Notes: a model not told the origin generated them from the letters alone. DNA of 64,000 nucleotides from Streptomyces rugosispiralis (GCF_024505145.1 NZ_JANIAA010000013.1:1-64000), one strand, 5' to 3'. Positions 1 to 10,196 are shown, counted from the stretch's first letter. Program-made: numbers and translations.

Positions 1-3000
1 GCAGGAAACCGTCGGAGTCGGGCAGCGGCACAGCGGCCCCCAGCAACGGATGCCCCGCCGCGTCCAGCCCCACCGACGCCACATCCCCGGCGCCGTTGGC
101 TTCGGGATCCAGCCAGAAGCGCGCACGCTGGAAGGCATACGTCGGCAGATCCACCCGCCTGGCCGCCATTCCGGCGAAGACCCCAGCCCAATCGACGGAC
201 ACGCCGCCGACATACGCCGTGGCCAGTGAGGTCATGAACCGCTCCAGCCCTCCTTCCTCACGGCGCAGCGAACCCACAGCCGTGACGCGAGTGGCGTGGT
301 CCTCGGCAGTCTGCTCCACGCCCATCGTCAGCACAGGGTGGGCACTGGCCTCGATGAACACCTGGAAACCATCGGACAGCAGGACACGGACGGTCTCGTC
401 GAAACGCACCGTCTGACGCAGATTCCGGTACCAGTACCCGGCGTCGAGACCGGCCGTATCGAGCACCCCACCGGTCACCGTCGAATAGAACGGCACCGAC
501 GACGAGCGCGGGGCGATTCCCGCGAGGATCTGCTGGAGCTCGTCCTCGATGGCCTCGACGTGAGCGCAGTGCGAGGCGTAATCCACCGGGACACGACGCG
601 CCCGGATCCCCTCGCCCTCGCATACCGCCATCAGCTCGTCCAACGCGTCCGCGTCACCGGAGACCACGACCGCCGAAGGCCCGTTCACCGCCGCCACCGA
701 CAACCGCTCACCCCACGCCTCAAGCCGCTCCCGCACCTCCTCCACCGGCAGCGACACCGACACCATCCCGCCGAGCCCCGACAACGCCCGCAGCGCCTTG
801 CTCCGCAGCGCCACCACCTTCGCGGCGTCCTCCAGCGACAACGCACCCGCCACACACGCCGCCGCGATCTCACCCTGCGAATGACCGATGACCGCGGCGG
901 GCTCCACACCGTACGAACGCCACAGCTCAGCCAGCGACACCATCACCGCCCACAGCACCGGCTGCACCACGTCCACCCGCTCCAACGCCTCCGCGGCGCC
1001 CTCCCCGCCGCGCAGCACCTCCGCGAGCGGCCAGTCCACGTACGGCGCCAACGCCGCCGCACACTCACCCACCCGCTCCGCGAACACCGGAGACGACTCC
1101 AGCAGCCCTGCCGCCATCCCCACCCACTGCGACCCCTGACCAGGGAAGACGAACACCGCTTGGTCACGAGCGGTGGCTGTCCCCCGCACCACGCCGGGGG
1201 ACACGTTCCCCTCGGCCAACGCGCCCAGGCCGTTGAGGAGACCGTCGCCGTCGCTCGCCAGCACCACCGCCCGGTGCTCGAACACACTGCGCGTGGTCGC
1301 CAACGACAGCCCGACATCGGCGGGCGAGACCCCCCGGCGCTCACGCACATGCGTCAGCAGCCGCTCCGCCTGCGCCTCGACGGCGGCGTCCGACCGGCCG
1401 GAGAGCACCCACGGCGTGATCTCCGGCAGCTCCGCGGCCAGGTCCTCGTCGGCGGCGGCAGGGCTGGGGGCGTCGTCGAGCGGGGCCTGTTCCAGCACGG
1501 CGTGGGCGTTGGTGCCACTCATCCCGAAGGAGGAGACTCCCGCGCGCCGCGGCCGCCCCGTCTCCGGCCACGGCATGTCGTCCGTCAGCAGGCTCACGCC
1601 CCCCGCGGACCAGTCCACATGCGACGACGGCTCATCGATGTGCAGCGTCTTCGGCAGCGCGCCGTGCCGCATCGCCATCACCATCTTGATGACACCGGCC
1701 ACACCGGCCGCCGCCTGCGCATGGCCGATGTTCGACTTCACCGAGCCGAGCCACAGCGGCTGGTCCACCGGCCGGTCCTGGCCGTAGGTGGCCAGCACGG
1801 CCTGGGCCTCGATGGGATCGCCCAGCTTGGTGCCGGTGCCATGTGCCTCGACCGCGTCCACCTCGGTCGGCGAGAGCCCGGCGTTCGCCAGCGCGGCACG
1901 GATCACCCTCTGCTGAGACGGGCCGTTCGGGGCGGTCAGGCCGTTGGACGCGCCATCCTGGTTGGTCGCCGTACCCCGCACGAGGGCCAGCACCTCGTGC
2001 CCATTGCGTCTGGCGTCCGACAGCCGCTCCACGAGAAGCAGCCCGACGCCCTCGGCGAATCCGAAGCCGTCGGCACGATCGCTGAACGCCTTGCACTTGC
2101 CGTCCACGGACAGGGCGCGCTGACGGCTGAAGTCCACCAGCCCGACCTGTGTGGACATCACCGTCGCGCCGCCGGCCAGCGCCATGTCGCACTCGCCCTG
2201 GCGCAGCGCCTGGACCGCGAGGTGCAGCGCCACCAGCGACGACGAGCACGCGGTGTCCACCGTCACGGCCGGGCCCTCGAGACCCAGGGTGTAGGAGATC
2301 CGGCCCGAGGCCACGCTGCCGGCGCTCCCGATGCCGAGGTAGCCCTCAATGCCTTCGGGAGAGTTCCCCTGCAGACGGGTGCCGTAGTCGTTGTACACGA
2401 CGCCGACGAAGACGCCGGTCCGGCTCCCCTTCGCCGTCTCGGGAGCGATACCGGCCCGCTCGAACGCCTCCCACGACGTTTCCAGCAGCAGCCGCTGCTG
2501 CGGATCCATCGACAGCGCCTCACGCGGCGAGATCCCGAAGAACTCCGGGTCGAACTGGTCCGCCTCGTAGAGGAAGCCACCGTTGCGGGCGTAGTACGTG
2601 CCCTCACGCGAGGGGTCCGGGTCATAGGTCGACTCGAGGTCCCAGCCACGGTTGGACGGGAGCGACGACGTGGCGTCGGTCCCCGCCATCACCAACTGCC
2701 ACAGCTCCTCGGGGGTCCGCACATCACCGGGGAAACGGCAGCTCATGGCCACGATCGCGATCGGGTCGTCGTCCGTGCGGGACGGGCCGTCGGACGGTCC
2801 GCCCACCGCCGTGCTGGCCGCCCCCTGGGACCCGAGGATCTCCGAGCGCAGATGGCCCGCCAGTACCGTCGGGTTCGGGTAGTCGAAGACGAGCGTCGCC
2901 GGGAGGCGCAGACCTGTTTCCGAGCTCAGACGGTTCCGCAGTTCCACGGCGGTGAGCGAGTCGAAGCCCAGTTCCTTGAAAGGCCGTCCCACCTCGACGG

Positions 3001-6000
3001 TGTCCGACTTCGCATGGCCCAGGGCAGCGGCCACCTGGACGCGGATCAGCTCTTCGAGCAGGAACTGCTCCTGATCCGCCTCGGACATGCTGACCAGTCG
3101 CCGCCGCAGGCGTGCGACGACATCGTCCACGTCCGCGTCTCCGGCACCGGCGACACGCCGGACGGTCATCCCGGGCACGACATTGCGGAAGAGGGCGGGG
3201 AGTTCGGCGCCCTGCGCACGCAGCGCCGGAATGTCCAGTCGGAAGAGAACGGGTACCGCCGCGTCCGCGACCAGAGCGGCGTCGAACAGCTCGAGGCCCT
3301 CGTCCGTGGCCAGTGGCACCACGCCCGAGCGGGATATCCGCTGGATGTCGTCCTCGCCGAGGTGTCCAGTCATACCGCTGGCCTCGGCCCACAGACCCCA
3401 CGCCATCGACACACCCGGCAGCCCCTGAGCGCGACGCCACGACGCGAGGCCGTCCAGGAACACATTCGCCGCCGCGTAATTGCTCTGCCCCGCACCGCCC
3501 AGCACACCAGTGGCCGAGGAGAACAGCACGAACGCCGACAGGTCCATCCCCGCGGTCAGCTCGTGCAGATTCCACGCCGCGTCCACCTTCGCCCGCAGCA
3601 CCGGCTCGACCCGCTCGCGGGTCAGCGACGTCAGCAACCCGTCATCGAGCACACCCGCCGCATGCACCACGCCACTCAGGCCAAAGCCCTCGGGCAGCCC
3701 CGACAACACCCCGACCAGAGCCTCACGGTCCGCGGCATCACACGCCGCGATCACCACCTCGGCGCCCGCGGCCTCCAACTCGGCCCGCAGCTCGGACGCA
3801 CCCTCGGCCCCCGCGCCACGCCGAGACAGCAACACCAGCTTCTCGACGCCGTGCCGGGCCACCAGATGCCGCGCCACCAAGCCGCCCAGCACACCCGTAC
3901 CGCCCGTCAGCAGCACGGCGCCGGAACCGAACACCCCCGGCTCCGAGGCGTCGCCCGAGGGCTGCGGCCGGCCCAGGCGCGGCACCCGCACCGCACCCGA
4001 CCGCACCACCACCTGGTCCTCACCCATGGCCAGCACCCGGGGAAGAAGACCATCGAGGCCGTCCAGGTCATCGGTGTCCACCAGCACCAGACGCCCAGGG
4101 TTTTCCGACTGCGCGGACCGCACCAGGCCCCACACCGCGGCCCCCGCCATGTCCACCACACCATCGCCCGCATCGACCGCGCCCCGGGTCACCACCACCA
4201 ACCGCTCACCCACACGGTCCTCATCCGCCAACCACCCCTGCGCCCGCTCCAAGACCTCGAGCACACGCCCGTAGGCCTCACTCACCACATCCACGCCATC
4301 GGAGACCACCCGCATCACCTCTGTCCGCGGCGCGACCTCACCCCCGGCCACCGCAGCGCCGGGCGCGTCCACCCACTCGACCCGGAACAGCGCATCCCGC
4401 GCCGCCCCAGCCACGGCGTTCAGCTGATCGGCTGCAACCGGTCGCAGGACCAGCGACTCGACCGACGCCACCCCGCGCCCCGACTCGTCGCCCACCAGCA
4501 CCGACACCGCGTCCGACCCGGCACCCGCCGGTGCCAGCCGCACCCGCAGCGAGGTCGCGCCCACCGCCTCCAGGGCGAATCCACGCCACGAGAACGGCAG
4601 CAGACTCCCCGAACCACCCGCCAGGCCCTCGCTCACCCCCATCGCGTGCAACGCCGCGTCGAACAGCGCCGGGTGCAGCCCGAACTGGCCCGCCCGCTCC
4701 CGCTCTCCCTCCGGGAGCTCGACCTCCGCGAACACCTCCCCATCGCGCCGCCACGCACTCTTCAACCCCTGGAAGACAGGCCCGTACTCCAGCCCGTTCT
4801 CCGCGGCCCGCGCATACTCACCCGACACATCAACCGGCTCGGCCCCCGCCGGAGGCCACACACCGAAGTCGAACTGAGCCCCGGAGAGGGGCGCGGCCGA
4901 ACCGAGTACCCCATGGGCATGTCGCACCCATGCGGCGCCCTCACCATCCGCCTCCTCCCGCGAGAACACACTCACCTCGCGGAGGCCCGAAGCATCCGCC
5001 TCCCCCACCTCGACCTGGAGGTGTACACCACCCGTCGCGGGCACGATCAGCGGCGCTTCCAGGATCAGTTCCTCGACCCGGCCACAGCCGACCTGATCGC
5101 CCGCCCGCACCACCAACTCGACGAAGGCCGTCCCCGGCAGCAGCATCACACCGTGTACGGCGTGATCCGCCAGCCACCCATGCGTGGCCAGGGACAGCCG
5201 CCCGCTCAGCAGCACCCCGCCGCCGCTCGCCAACGACACCACGGCACCCAGCAACGGGTGCCCCAGCGAGCCCAGCCCCACCGAGCCCACGTCTCCCACA
5301 CCGGCGGGCGCGTCAAGCCAGAAGCGCTCGTGCTGGAAGGCGTACGTCGGCAATTCCACGCGGCGGGCGCCGTGGCCGGCGAACGCCTTCGGCCAGTCGA
5401 CGCCGGCCCCGCTGACGTAGAGCTCGGCGGCGGAGGTCAGGAACCGCTCAGGGCTGCCCTCGTCCCGTCGCAGCGTGCCGACGACCACGGCCTGCGCCTC
5501 AGCGGCCTCCACGGTCTGCTGCACCGGAAGGGTCAGCACCGGATGCGGGCTCACCTCGATGAACACGGTGTGGCCCTCATCCAGCAGCGTGCGAGTCGTG
5601 GCCTCCAGCTCGACGGTCTGCCGCAGGTTGCGGTACCAGTACTCCGCGTCCAGACCGGCGGTGTCCACCAGCTCACCGGAGACCGTCGAGTAGAACGGCA
5701 CCTCCGACGAACGCGGCTCGATACCCGCCAGAACCTCCAGCAGCTCCTCGCGGATCCCCTCCACATGCGCGGAGTGCGAGGCATAGTCCACCGGAACCCG
5801 GCGAACCCGCACCTCCTCGCCCTCCAACCGCGCGACCATCTCATCCAGCGCACCCGGGTCACCCGACACCACGACCGAACCCGGGCCGTTCACCGCCGCC
5901 ACCGAAATCGCACCGCCCCACGGGGCGAGACGCTCCTCCACCTGGTCCACCGGCAGCCCGACCGACACCATGCCACCACGGCCCGCGAGACCCCTCGCGA

Positions 6001-8086
6001 TCGCCTGCGACCGCAAGGTCACCACCTTCGCGGCGTCCTCCAGCGACAACGCACCCGCCACACACGCCGCCGCGATCTCACCCTGGCTGTGACCCATCAC
6101 CGCATCCGGCTCCACACCCACCGAACGCCACAGCTTCGCCAGCGACACCATCACCGCGAACAACACCGGCTGCACCACATCCACCCGGTCAAAACCGGGA
6201 GCACCCTCGGCACCGCGCAGCACATCCGTCAACGACCAGTCCACATACGCCGACAGGGCCGACTCACACTCGCCGACCGCCTCCGCGAACACCGGCGAGG
6301 ACTCCAGCAGCCCCACCGCCATACCCACCCACTGCGCCCCCTGACCCGGGAACACGAACACCGAACGGCCAGGCGTTTCGGCATCCTTTCCCCAGACCAC
6401 ACCGGAGAGCTTCGCCCCCTCGGCCACCGCCTCCAGACGCTCGAGGAGTTCCTCGCGGCCGGTCCCGGTCACCACGGCCCGCTGCTCGAACGCGAACCTG
6501 GTCGTCGCCAGCGAGAGCGCCACATCGGCGGCGCCCAACTCCGGACGCTCCGCCACGAACTCCCGCAGCCGTCCGGCCTGCTCCCGCAGCGCCGCGTCGG
6601 TCTTGCCCGACACCACCCACGCCACCGGGCCCGCGATACCCGCGACACCACTGTCGGCGGGCTCCTCGGTCTCGGCCTCGGCCGCCTCGGCCTCCGGAGC
6701 CTGCTCCAGGATCACATGCGCGTTCGTCCCGCTCACGCCGAACGAGGACACACCGGCCCTGCGCGGCTCACCCGTCTCCGGCCACGGGGTGGACTCGGTC
6801 AGCAGCTCGATCTCGCCCTCGGACCAGTCCACGTGGCTCGACGGGGCGTCGACATGCAGCGTCTTCGGCAACACGCCGTGCCGCATCGCCATCACCATCT
6901 TGATGACGCCGGCGACACCGGCGGCGGCCTGCGTATGGCCGAGGTTGGACTTCAGCGAGCCCAGCCACAGCGGCCGCCCCTCCGGCCGGTCCTGCCCGTA
7001 CGTGGACAACAGCGCCTGCGCCTCGATCGGGTCGCCCAGCGTGGTACCCGTACCGTGCGCCTCGACGGCGTCGATCTGGCCGGGGGTCAGCTCGCAGTTT
7101 TCCAGGGCCTGCCGGATCACCCGGCGCTGTGACGGGCCGTTGGGGGCCGTCAGACCGTTGCTGGCGCCGTCCTGGTTCACCGCGGAGCCGCGTACCACCG
7201 CGAGTATCTGGTGCCCGTTGCGCCGGGCGTCGGAAAGCCGCTCCACCAGCAGCACACCGATGCCCTCTGACCATGTGGTGCCGTCGGCGCCGTCGGCGAA
7301 CGCCTTGCACCGGCCGTCGGGGGCCAGTCCACGCTGGCGGCTGAAGGTGACGAAGCCCTTGGGGCTCACCATGACCGTCGCACCGCCGACCAGCGCCATG
7401 GAGCACTCGCCCTGACGCAGCGCCTGCGCGGCCAGGTGCAGGGCGACCAGTGCCGATGAACAGGCGGTGTCCACGGTCAGCGCGGGGCCTTCGAAGCCGA
7501 AGGTATAGGAGACACGGCCCGAGGCGATGCTGGTGGTGGCGCCGTTGTGGAGGTAGGGCTCGATCTCGTCCGGGATCTGCGCGGCCTCGGATGCGTAAGT
7601 GGTGTGCATGGCGCCGGTGAAGACGCCCGTCTGGCTGCCACGAAGTGACGCGGGGTCGATGCCCGCCCGCTCCATAACCTCCCACGACGTCTCCAGCAGC
7701 AGCCGCTGCTGGGGGTCCATGGCCAGGGCCTCACGCGGCGAGATGCCGAAGAACCCGGAGTCGAATTGGTCCGCGTCGTGGAGGAAGCCGCCTTCGCGAA
7801 CGTAACTGGTACCCGGGTGCTCCGGGTCCGGATCGTAGATCCCCTCCACGTCCCAGCCGCGGTTTGCCGGGAAGGGGGAGATCGCGTCCGTTCCGTCGGC
7901 GACCAGCTGCCACAGCGCTTCCGGAGAATTCACTCCACCCGGAAATCGGCAGGCCATACCGATGATGGCAATGGGCTCGGTGGCCGAACTGATCAACTGG
8001 CGGTTCTGACGCCGAAGCCGCTCGATTTCCTTGAACGACTTGCGCAGTGCTTCAACGGCTTTGTTCTGGTTGGATGCAGCGGGCAT
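1..8086 (-). CDS. Type I modular polyketide synthase, partial (KS-AT-DH-KR-ACP-KS-AT-DH...)
   Basis: The reading frame is open from an ATG at 8086 (GGAG about 7 nt upstream) through the left window edge, at least 2695 residues, so the C-terminus is missing. It opens with a charged helical docking segment (residues 1-32). Module 1: KS with active Cys209 in the TACSS motif; AT with Ser667 in GHSQG and a YASH motif, which in this family indicates methylmalonyl-CoA; DH with HxxxGxxxxP (His975) and a DxxxH motif; KR with a TGGTGVLGG nucleotide loop, an LDD motif (B-type) and Tyr1537; ACP with Ser1710 in GFDSL. Module 2: KS with Cys1947, AT with Ser2403 and again YASH, then the HPLLGA start of a DH at the edge. 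There is no ER domain in module 1, so it should add a methyl-branched, trans-alkenyl propionate unit. The docking segment shows it is not the loading protein. The final product cannot be named from this piece. Confidence 0.97.
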   Translation of the reverse strand, partial: MPAASNQNKAVEALRKSFKEIERLRRQNRQLISSATEPIAIIGMACRFPGGVNSPEALWQLVADGTDAISPFPANRGWDVEGIYDPDPEHPGTSYVREGGFLHDADQFDSGFFGISPREALAMDPQQRLLLETSWEVMERAGIDPASLRGSQTGVFTGAMHTTYASEAAQIPDEIEPYLHNGATTSIASGRVSYTFGFEGPALTVDTACSSALVALHLAAQALRQGECSMALVGGATVMVSPKGFVTFSRQRGLAPDGRCKAFADGADGTTWSEGIGVLLVERLSDARRNGHQILAVVRGSAVNQDGASNGLTAPNGPSQRRVIRQALENCELTPGQIDAVEAHGTGTTLGDPIEAQALLSTYGQDRPEGRPLWLGSLKSNLGHTQAAAGVAGVIKMVMAMRHGVLPKTLHVDAPSSHVDWSEGEIELLTESTPWPETGEPRRAGVSSFGVSGTNAHVILEQAPEAEAAEAETEEPADSGVAGIAGPVAWVVSGKTDAALREQAGRLREFVAERPELGAADVALSLATTRFAFEQRAVVTGTGREELLERLEAVAEGAKLSGVVWGKDAETPGRSVFVFPGQGAQWVGMAVGLLESSPVFAEAVGECESALSAYVDWSLTDVLRGAEGAPGFDRVDVVQPVLFAVMVSLAKLWRSVGVEPDAVMGHSQGEIAAACVAGALSLEDAAKVVTLRSQAIARGLAGRGGMVSVGLPVDQVEERLAPWGGAISVAAVNGPGSVVVSGDPGALDEMVARLEGEEVRVRRVPVDYASHSAHVEGIREELLEVLAGIEPRSSEVPFYSTVSGELVDTAGLDAEYWYRNLRQTVELEATTRTLLDEGHTVFIEVSPHPVLTLPVQQTVEAAEAQAVVVGTLRRDEGSPERFLTSAAELYVSGAGVDWPKAFAGHGARRVELPTYAFQHERFWLDAPAGVGDVGSVGLGSLGHPLLGAVVSLASGGGVLLSGRLSLATHGWLADHAVHGVMLLPGTAFVELVVRAGDQVGCGRVEELILEAPLIVPATGGVHLQVEVGEADASGLREVSVFSREEADGEGAAWVRHAHGVLGSAAPLSGAQFDFGVWPPAGAEPVDVSGEYARAAENGLEYGPVFQGLKSAWRRDGEVFAEVELPEGERERAGQFGLHPALFDAALHAMGVSEGLAGGSGSLLPFSWRGFALEAVGATSLRVRLAPAGAGSDAVSVLVGDESGRGVASVESLVLRPVAADQLNAVAGAARDALFRVEWVDAPGAAVAGGEVAPRTEVMRVVSDGVDVVSEAYGRVLEVLERAQGWLADEDRVGERLVVVTRGAVDAGDGVVDMAGAAVWGLVRSAQSENPGRLVLVDTDDLDGLDGLLPRVLAMGEDQVVVRSGAVRVPRLGRPQPSGDASEPGVFGSGAVLLTGGTGVLGGLVARHLVARHGVEKLVLLSRRGAGAEGASELRAELEAAGAEVVIAACDAADREALVGVLSGLPEGFGLSGVVHAAGVLDDGLLTSLTRERVEPVLRAKVDAAWNLHELTAGMDLSAFVLFSSATGVLGGAGQSNYAAANVFLDGLASWRRAQGLPGVSMAWGLWAEASGMTGHLGEDDIQRISRSGVVPLATDEGLELFDAALVADAAVPVLFRLDIPALRAQGAELPALFRNVVPGMTVRRVAGAGDADVDDVVARLRRRLVSMSEADQEQFLLEELIRVQVAAALGHAKSDTVEVGRPFKELGFDSLTAVELRNRLSSETGLRLPATLVFDYPNPTVLAGHLRSEILGSQGAASTAVGGPSDGPSRTDDDPIAIVAMSCRFPGDVRTPEELWQLVMAGTDATSSLPSNRGWDLESTYDPDPSREGTYYARNGGFLYEADQFDPEFFGISPREALSMDPQQRLLLETSWEAFERAGIAPETAKGSRTGVFVGVVYNDYGTRLQGNSPEGIEGYLGIGSAGSVASGRISYTLGLEGPAVTVDTACSSSLVALHLAVQALRQGECDMALAGGATVMSTQVGLVDFSRQRALSVDGKCKAFSDRADGFGFAEGVGLLLVERLSDARRNGHEVLALVRGTATNQDGASNGLTAPNGPSQQRVIRAALANAGLSPTEVDAVEAHGTGTKLGDPIEAQAVLATYGQDRPVDQPLWLGSVKSNIGHAQAAAGVAGVIKMVMAMRHGALPKTLHIDEPSSHVDWSAGGVSLLTDDMPWPETGRPRRAGVSSFGMSGTNAHAVLEQAPLDDAPSPAAADEDLAAELPEITPWVLSGRSDAAVEAQAERLLTHVRERRGVSPADVGLSLATTRSVFEHRAVVLASDGDGLLNGLGALAEGNVSPGVVRGTATARDQAVFVFPGQGSQWVGMAAGLLESSPVFAERVGECAAALAPYVDWPLAEVLRGGEGAAEALERVDVVQPVLWAVMVSLAELWRSYGVEPAAVIGHSQGEIAAACVAGALSLEDAAKVVALRSKALRALSGLGGMVSVSLPVEEVRERLEAWGERLSVAAVNGPSAVVVSGDADALDELMAVCEGEGIRARRVPVDYASHCAHVEAIEDELQQILAGIAPRSSSVPFYSTVTGGVLDTAGLDAGYWYRNLRQTVRFDETVRVLLSDGFQVFIEASAHPVLTMGVEQTAEDHATRVTAVGSLRREEGGLERFMTSLATAYVGGVSVDWAGVFAGMAARRVDLPTYAFQRARFWLDPEANGAGDVASVGLDAAGHPLLGAAVPLPDSDGFL

Positions 8087-8235
8087 CAGAAACTCCACAC
8101 TTAACGCGTCGTTCGCTGGGAGAGCGCAACGGCCCTGAAAGTAATGAAAACACGGACTGCCAGACGGACACTCGACACACTAGCCCTGGACCCATAAGGG
8201 AAACCCTAGAAACCCACTCAGGCGTGGTTGACACC

Positions 8236-8253
8236 CCCGGGCGTGTTCCCGGG
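8236..8253. other. GC hairpin in the ferredoxin-PKS spacer
   Basis: Two CCCGGG hexamers separated by six bases can form a 6-bp stem. On the plus strand the stem is followed by ATTTTGTTT, like an intrinsic terminator for antisense reading, but no plus-strand gene lies upstream. The rest of the 260-bp spacer (8087-8346) has AT-richer stretches (8195-8220 and 8255-8275) that may hold the PKS promoter; no convincing -35/-10 pair was found. Confidence 0.3.
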
Positions 8254-8346
8254 ATTTTGTTTCAACAGCGTTTCATCGACCGTGTGACACTTGCCACTAT
8301 GCGTTCTCCGCCGCTATTCGCGCCCCTGAAATTTCATGCGCTGTTT

Positions 8347-8553
8347 TCACACGCCAGGGTCTTCTTCGATACGGATCGCACCGGTCGGGCAGCGGGATAC
8401 GACCTCTCGCAGAACGTCCAGCCGTCCGGTGTCGGGCTGCGCGTCGAGCAGAACGACGGAGCCGTCATCGTCGCTCTGGTCGAACAGGTCAGGCGCGATC
8501 AGCGCGCACTGGCCGGCCGAACAGCACACCTCACGGTCGGCGGTGATCCTCAT
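8347..8553 (-). CDS. 3Fe-4S ferredoxin, P450 redox partner
   Basis: This 68-residue acidic protein has the one-cluster layout of ferredoxins that accompany actinobacterial P450s: Cys10, Cys16 (C-x5-C) and Cys55 followed by Pro. The middle cysteine of a 4Fe-4S site is absent, so a 3Fe-4S cluster is expected; Cys11 is an extra cysteine not in the usual ligand position. It starts at an ATG with AGGA about 9 nt upstream. It lies 110 nt downstream of the minus-strand P450 gene and 260 nt upstream of the PKS, in the same direction. The likely role is passing electrons from a reductase to the neighbouring P450s for tailoring of the polyketide; no ferredoxin reductase gene is in the window. Confidence 0.93.
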   Translation of the reverse strand: MRITADREVCCSAGQCALIAPDLFDQSDDDGSVVLLDAQPDTGRLDVLREVVSRCPTGAIRIEEDPGV

Positions 8554-8663
8554 CGGGTCTCAGTCCTACCTTGTTGTCTGTGGTACGTCTTGTGGGCAAC
8601 TCGCGTGACGGACGGTGCGAGAATTCCACACCGCCCGTCAGCACTTACCGCTTGATGTCTCGC

Positions 8664-9866
8664 TCAGTCGTCCCAGGTGACGGGGAGCGAGCTGGGGCCG
8701 TAGTGCACGAAGTCGTCGCGCATCGGGACCTCGTCGCTCGGCACGGCAAGTCGCAGCGTGGGGAACCTGTCGAACAGGGCCTCGTAGCCGACGCGCAGGA
8801 TCGTGCGGGCCAGGTGCTGGCCGAGACACTGATGGACACCGTGGCCGAGTGCCAGGTGCCCATGGTCCGTACGGCCGATGTCCAGCTGATCGGCGTTGTC
8901 GTAGCGCTCGGGGTCGCGGTTGACGGCGGGGAGGGCGACGGTGACCACCTCGCCCTTCTTGATGGCCTGACCGGCGAACTCGACGTCTTCCAGCGCCCAT
9001 CGGCCGGCCCCGAGGTGGGAGATGGTGAGGAAGCGGAGGAGCTCCTCGACGGCGGCCCCCATGAGCTCCTGGTCCTCGCGGAGCCTGGCCAGTTGATCGG
9101 GGTGCTCGAGCAGGGTGAAGACGCCCATGGCGAGCATGTTGCCCGTGGTGTCGAAGGCCCCGCTGATCAACGTGGCCGCCATGCCCATGAGTTCTTGCTC
9201 ATTGAGCTGCCCGCCCCGGATCAGGTCTCCGAGGAGATCGTCGCGGGGGTCGGCCATCTTGACGGGGATGAAGCGGGCCAGGAATCCACTCATCCCGGAC
9301 ACGGCGGCAAGCGCCTCGGGAACGGTGGAGGAGAGCCGTCCGAGCGTCTCCACGTGCCGCTGGAGGGTCTTCCGCTCCGATTCGGGGACGCCGATCATCT
9401 CGCACATCACCCGGGAAGGGACGGAGTCGGTGAAGACCTCCACCAGATCAGCGCCCGGCCCGGCCTTTTCCAGATCGTCGAGTTGTTCGTGCACGATACG
9501 CTCGATCATGGGGGCGAGCTGACGCGTGCGCCGGACCGTGAAAAAGCCGGTGAGCAGCTTGCGGTACTGACCGTGGATCGGGTCGTCCGTCTTGGCAAAG
9601 GCGCCGGGGTCGGCCGCAACACCGTCGTACTGCAGCTCGGTGGGGACGGGAGCGACCAACCCTTCCTGACGCGCGCTGAAGCTCTTATGGGTGAGCAGTT
9701 CCTTTGCTTCGGCGTGACGCGTGATGAGCCACCCGGACGACCCGTCCGGATAACTCATGCGCGTTATCCGCTCCCGCTCGCGCAGGGGGCTGTAACCATC
9801 CGGAGGGTTGAAGGGGTGACTCCGCTTGGTAGGCAGTGGCACTGGGGGGTGCAGGGCGTCGACCAA
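8664..9866 (-). CDS. Cytochrome P450, CYP105-like
   Basis: The protein (about 400 residues) has the P450 landmarks: an I-helix AFDTT motif, an ExxR motif in EELLRF, and the haem loop LGHGVHQCLG with ligand Cys347 (counted from the start chosen here). The HQCLGQ-x-LAR context resembles CYP105 enzymes, which typically work with the 3Fe-4S ferredoxin encoded next door. Leu replaces the usual Phe at the start of the haem loop. The frame can be read back to a TTG at 9893 with no ribosome site; I chose the TTG at 9866 because GGAGG lies 4 nt before it and the remaining N-terminus (22 residues before HPFNPP) suits the family. Likely role: hydroxylation or epoxidation of the polyketide made by the adjacent synthase. 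Substrate unknown. Confidence 0.94.
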   Translation of the reverse strand: MVDALHPPVPLPTKRSHPFNPPDGYSPLRERERITRMSYPDGSSGWLITRHAEAKELLTHKSFSARQEGLVAPVPTELQYDGVAADPGAFAKTDDPIHGQYRKLLTGFFTVRRTRQLAPMIERIVHEQLDDLEKAGPGADLVEVFTDSVPSRVMCEMIGVPESERKTLQRHVETLGRLSSTVPEALAAVSGMSGFLARFIPVKMADPRDDLLGDLIRGGQLNEQELMGMAATLISGAFDTTGNMLAMGVFTLLEHPDQLARLREDQELMGAAVEELLRFLTISHLGAGRWALEDVEFAGQAIKKGEVVTVALPAVNRDPERYDNADQLDIGRTDHGHLALGHGVHQCLGQHLARTILRVGYEALFDRFPTLRLAVPSDEVPMRDDFVHYGPSSLPVTWDD

Positions 9867-10159
9867 GACTCCTCCATCGATTTCAAAACCCAAGCATCGA
9901 GGTCGTCGGCGGCTACACCGGCTGGCTCGATCTCGATGCTAGCTTCGCCGTCGGCCCGATAGCGCACCGAAAGGCCCCCGCAGGCAAGTTCTGCAAATTT
10001 CCTTAGTCAGAGGCGGGAGCCGTTGACCCCGTGCGCGCGGGCACACTCACCGCGCGGACCGCGACGTCTGAGCGCGGCCGTCCCAACCGCCTCCCTACCC
10101 CGGACGCACCGTGTCCAACCACCCCTGTTGGCCGTCGATCGAATGTCGGCCATCCCTTC

Positions 10160-10192
10160 TAAGTCGATTGTCTTAATAAGACGATCGCCTTA
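10160..10192. promoter_or_regulatory. 33-bp near-palindrome, candidate TetR operator
   Basis: A 16-bp left arm (10160-10175) and a 16-bp right arm (10177-10192) match at 14 of 16 positions around a single central base (10176). The inner 11-bp arms, CGATTGTCTTA and TAAGACGATCG, differ at one position. Size and symmetry suit a dimer or pair of dimers of a TetR-type repressor; such a regulator is encoded at 11529-12200 just after the P450 gene. The palindrome overlaps the only plausible promoter of that P450, so binding would block transcription. Identity of the binding protein is inference. Confidence 0.6.
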
Positions 10193-10196
10193 CGAT
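10169..10196 (+). promoter_or_regulatory. Candidate promoter of the plus-strand P450
   Basis: TTGTCT (10169-10174) and TACGAT (10191-10196) are separated by 16 bp, with the ATG 35 bp beyond the -10 box. The -35 lies inside the near-palindrome and the -10 overlaps its right end. No mapped transcription start supports it. Confidence 0.4.

Noticed and set aside
296..7132. Very long plus-strand open frame opposite the PKS
   Set aside because: It has no domain, is rich in His/Arg/Pro/Gln, and mirrors PKS codons. High third-position GC removes stop codons on the antisense strand.
9764..9967. Small minus-strand frame overlapping the CYP105-like gene start
   Set aside because: It begins with a protein-like stretch but its end runs through the P450 coding region in the wrong frame, and no ribosome site was found.
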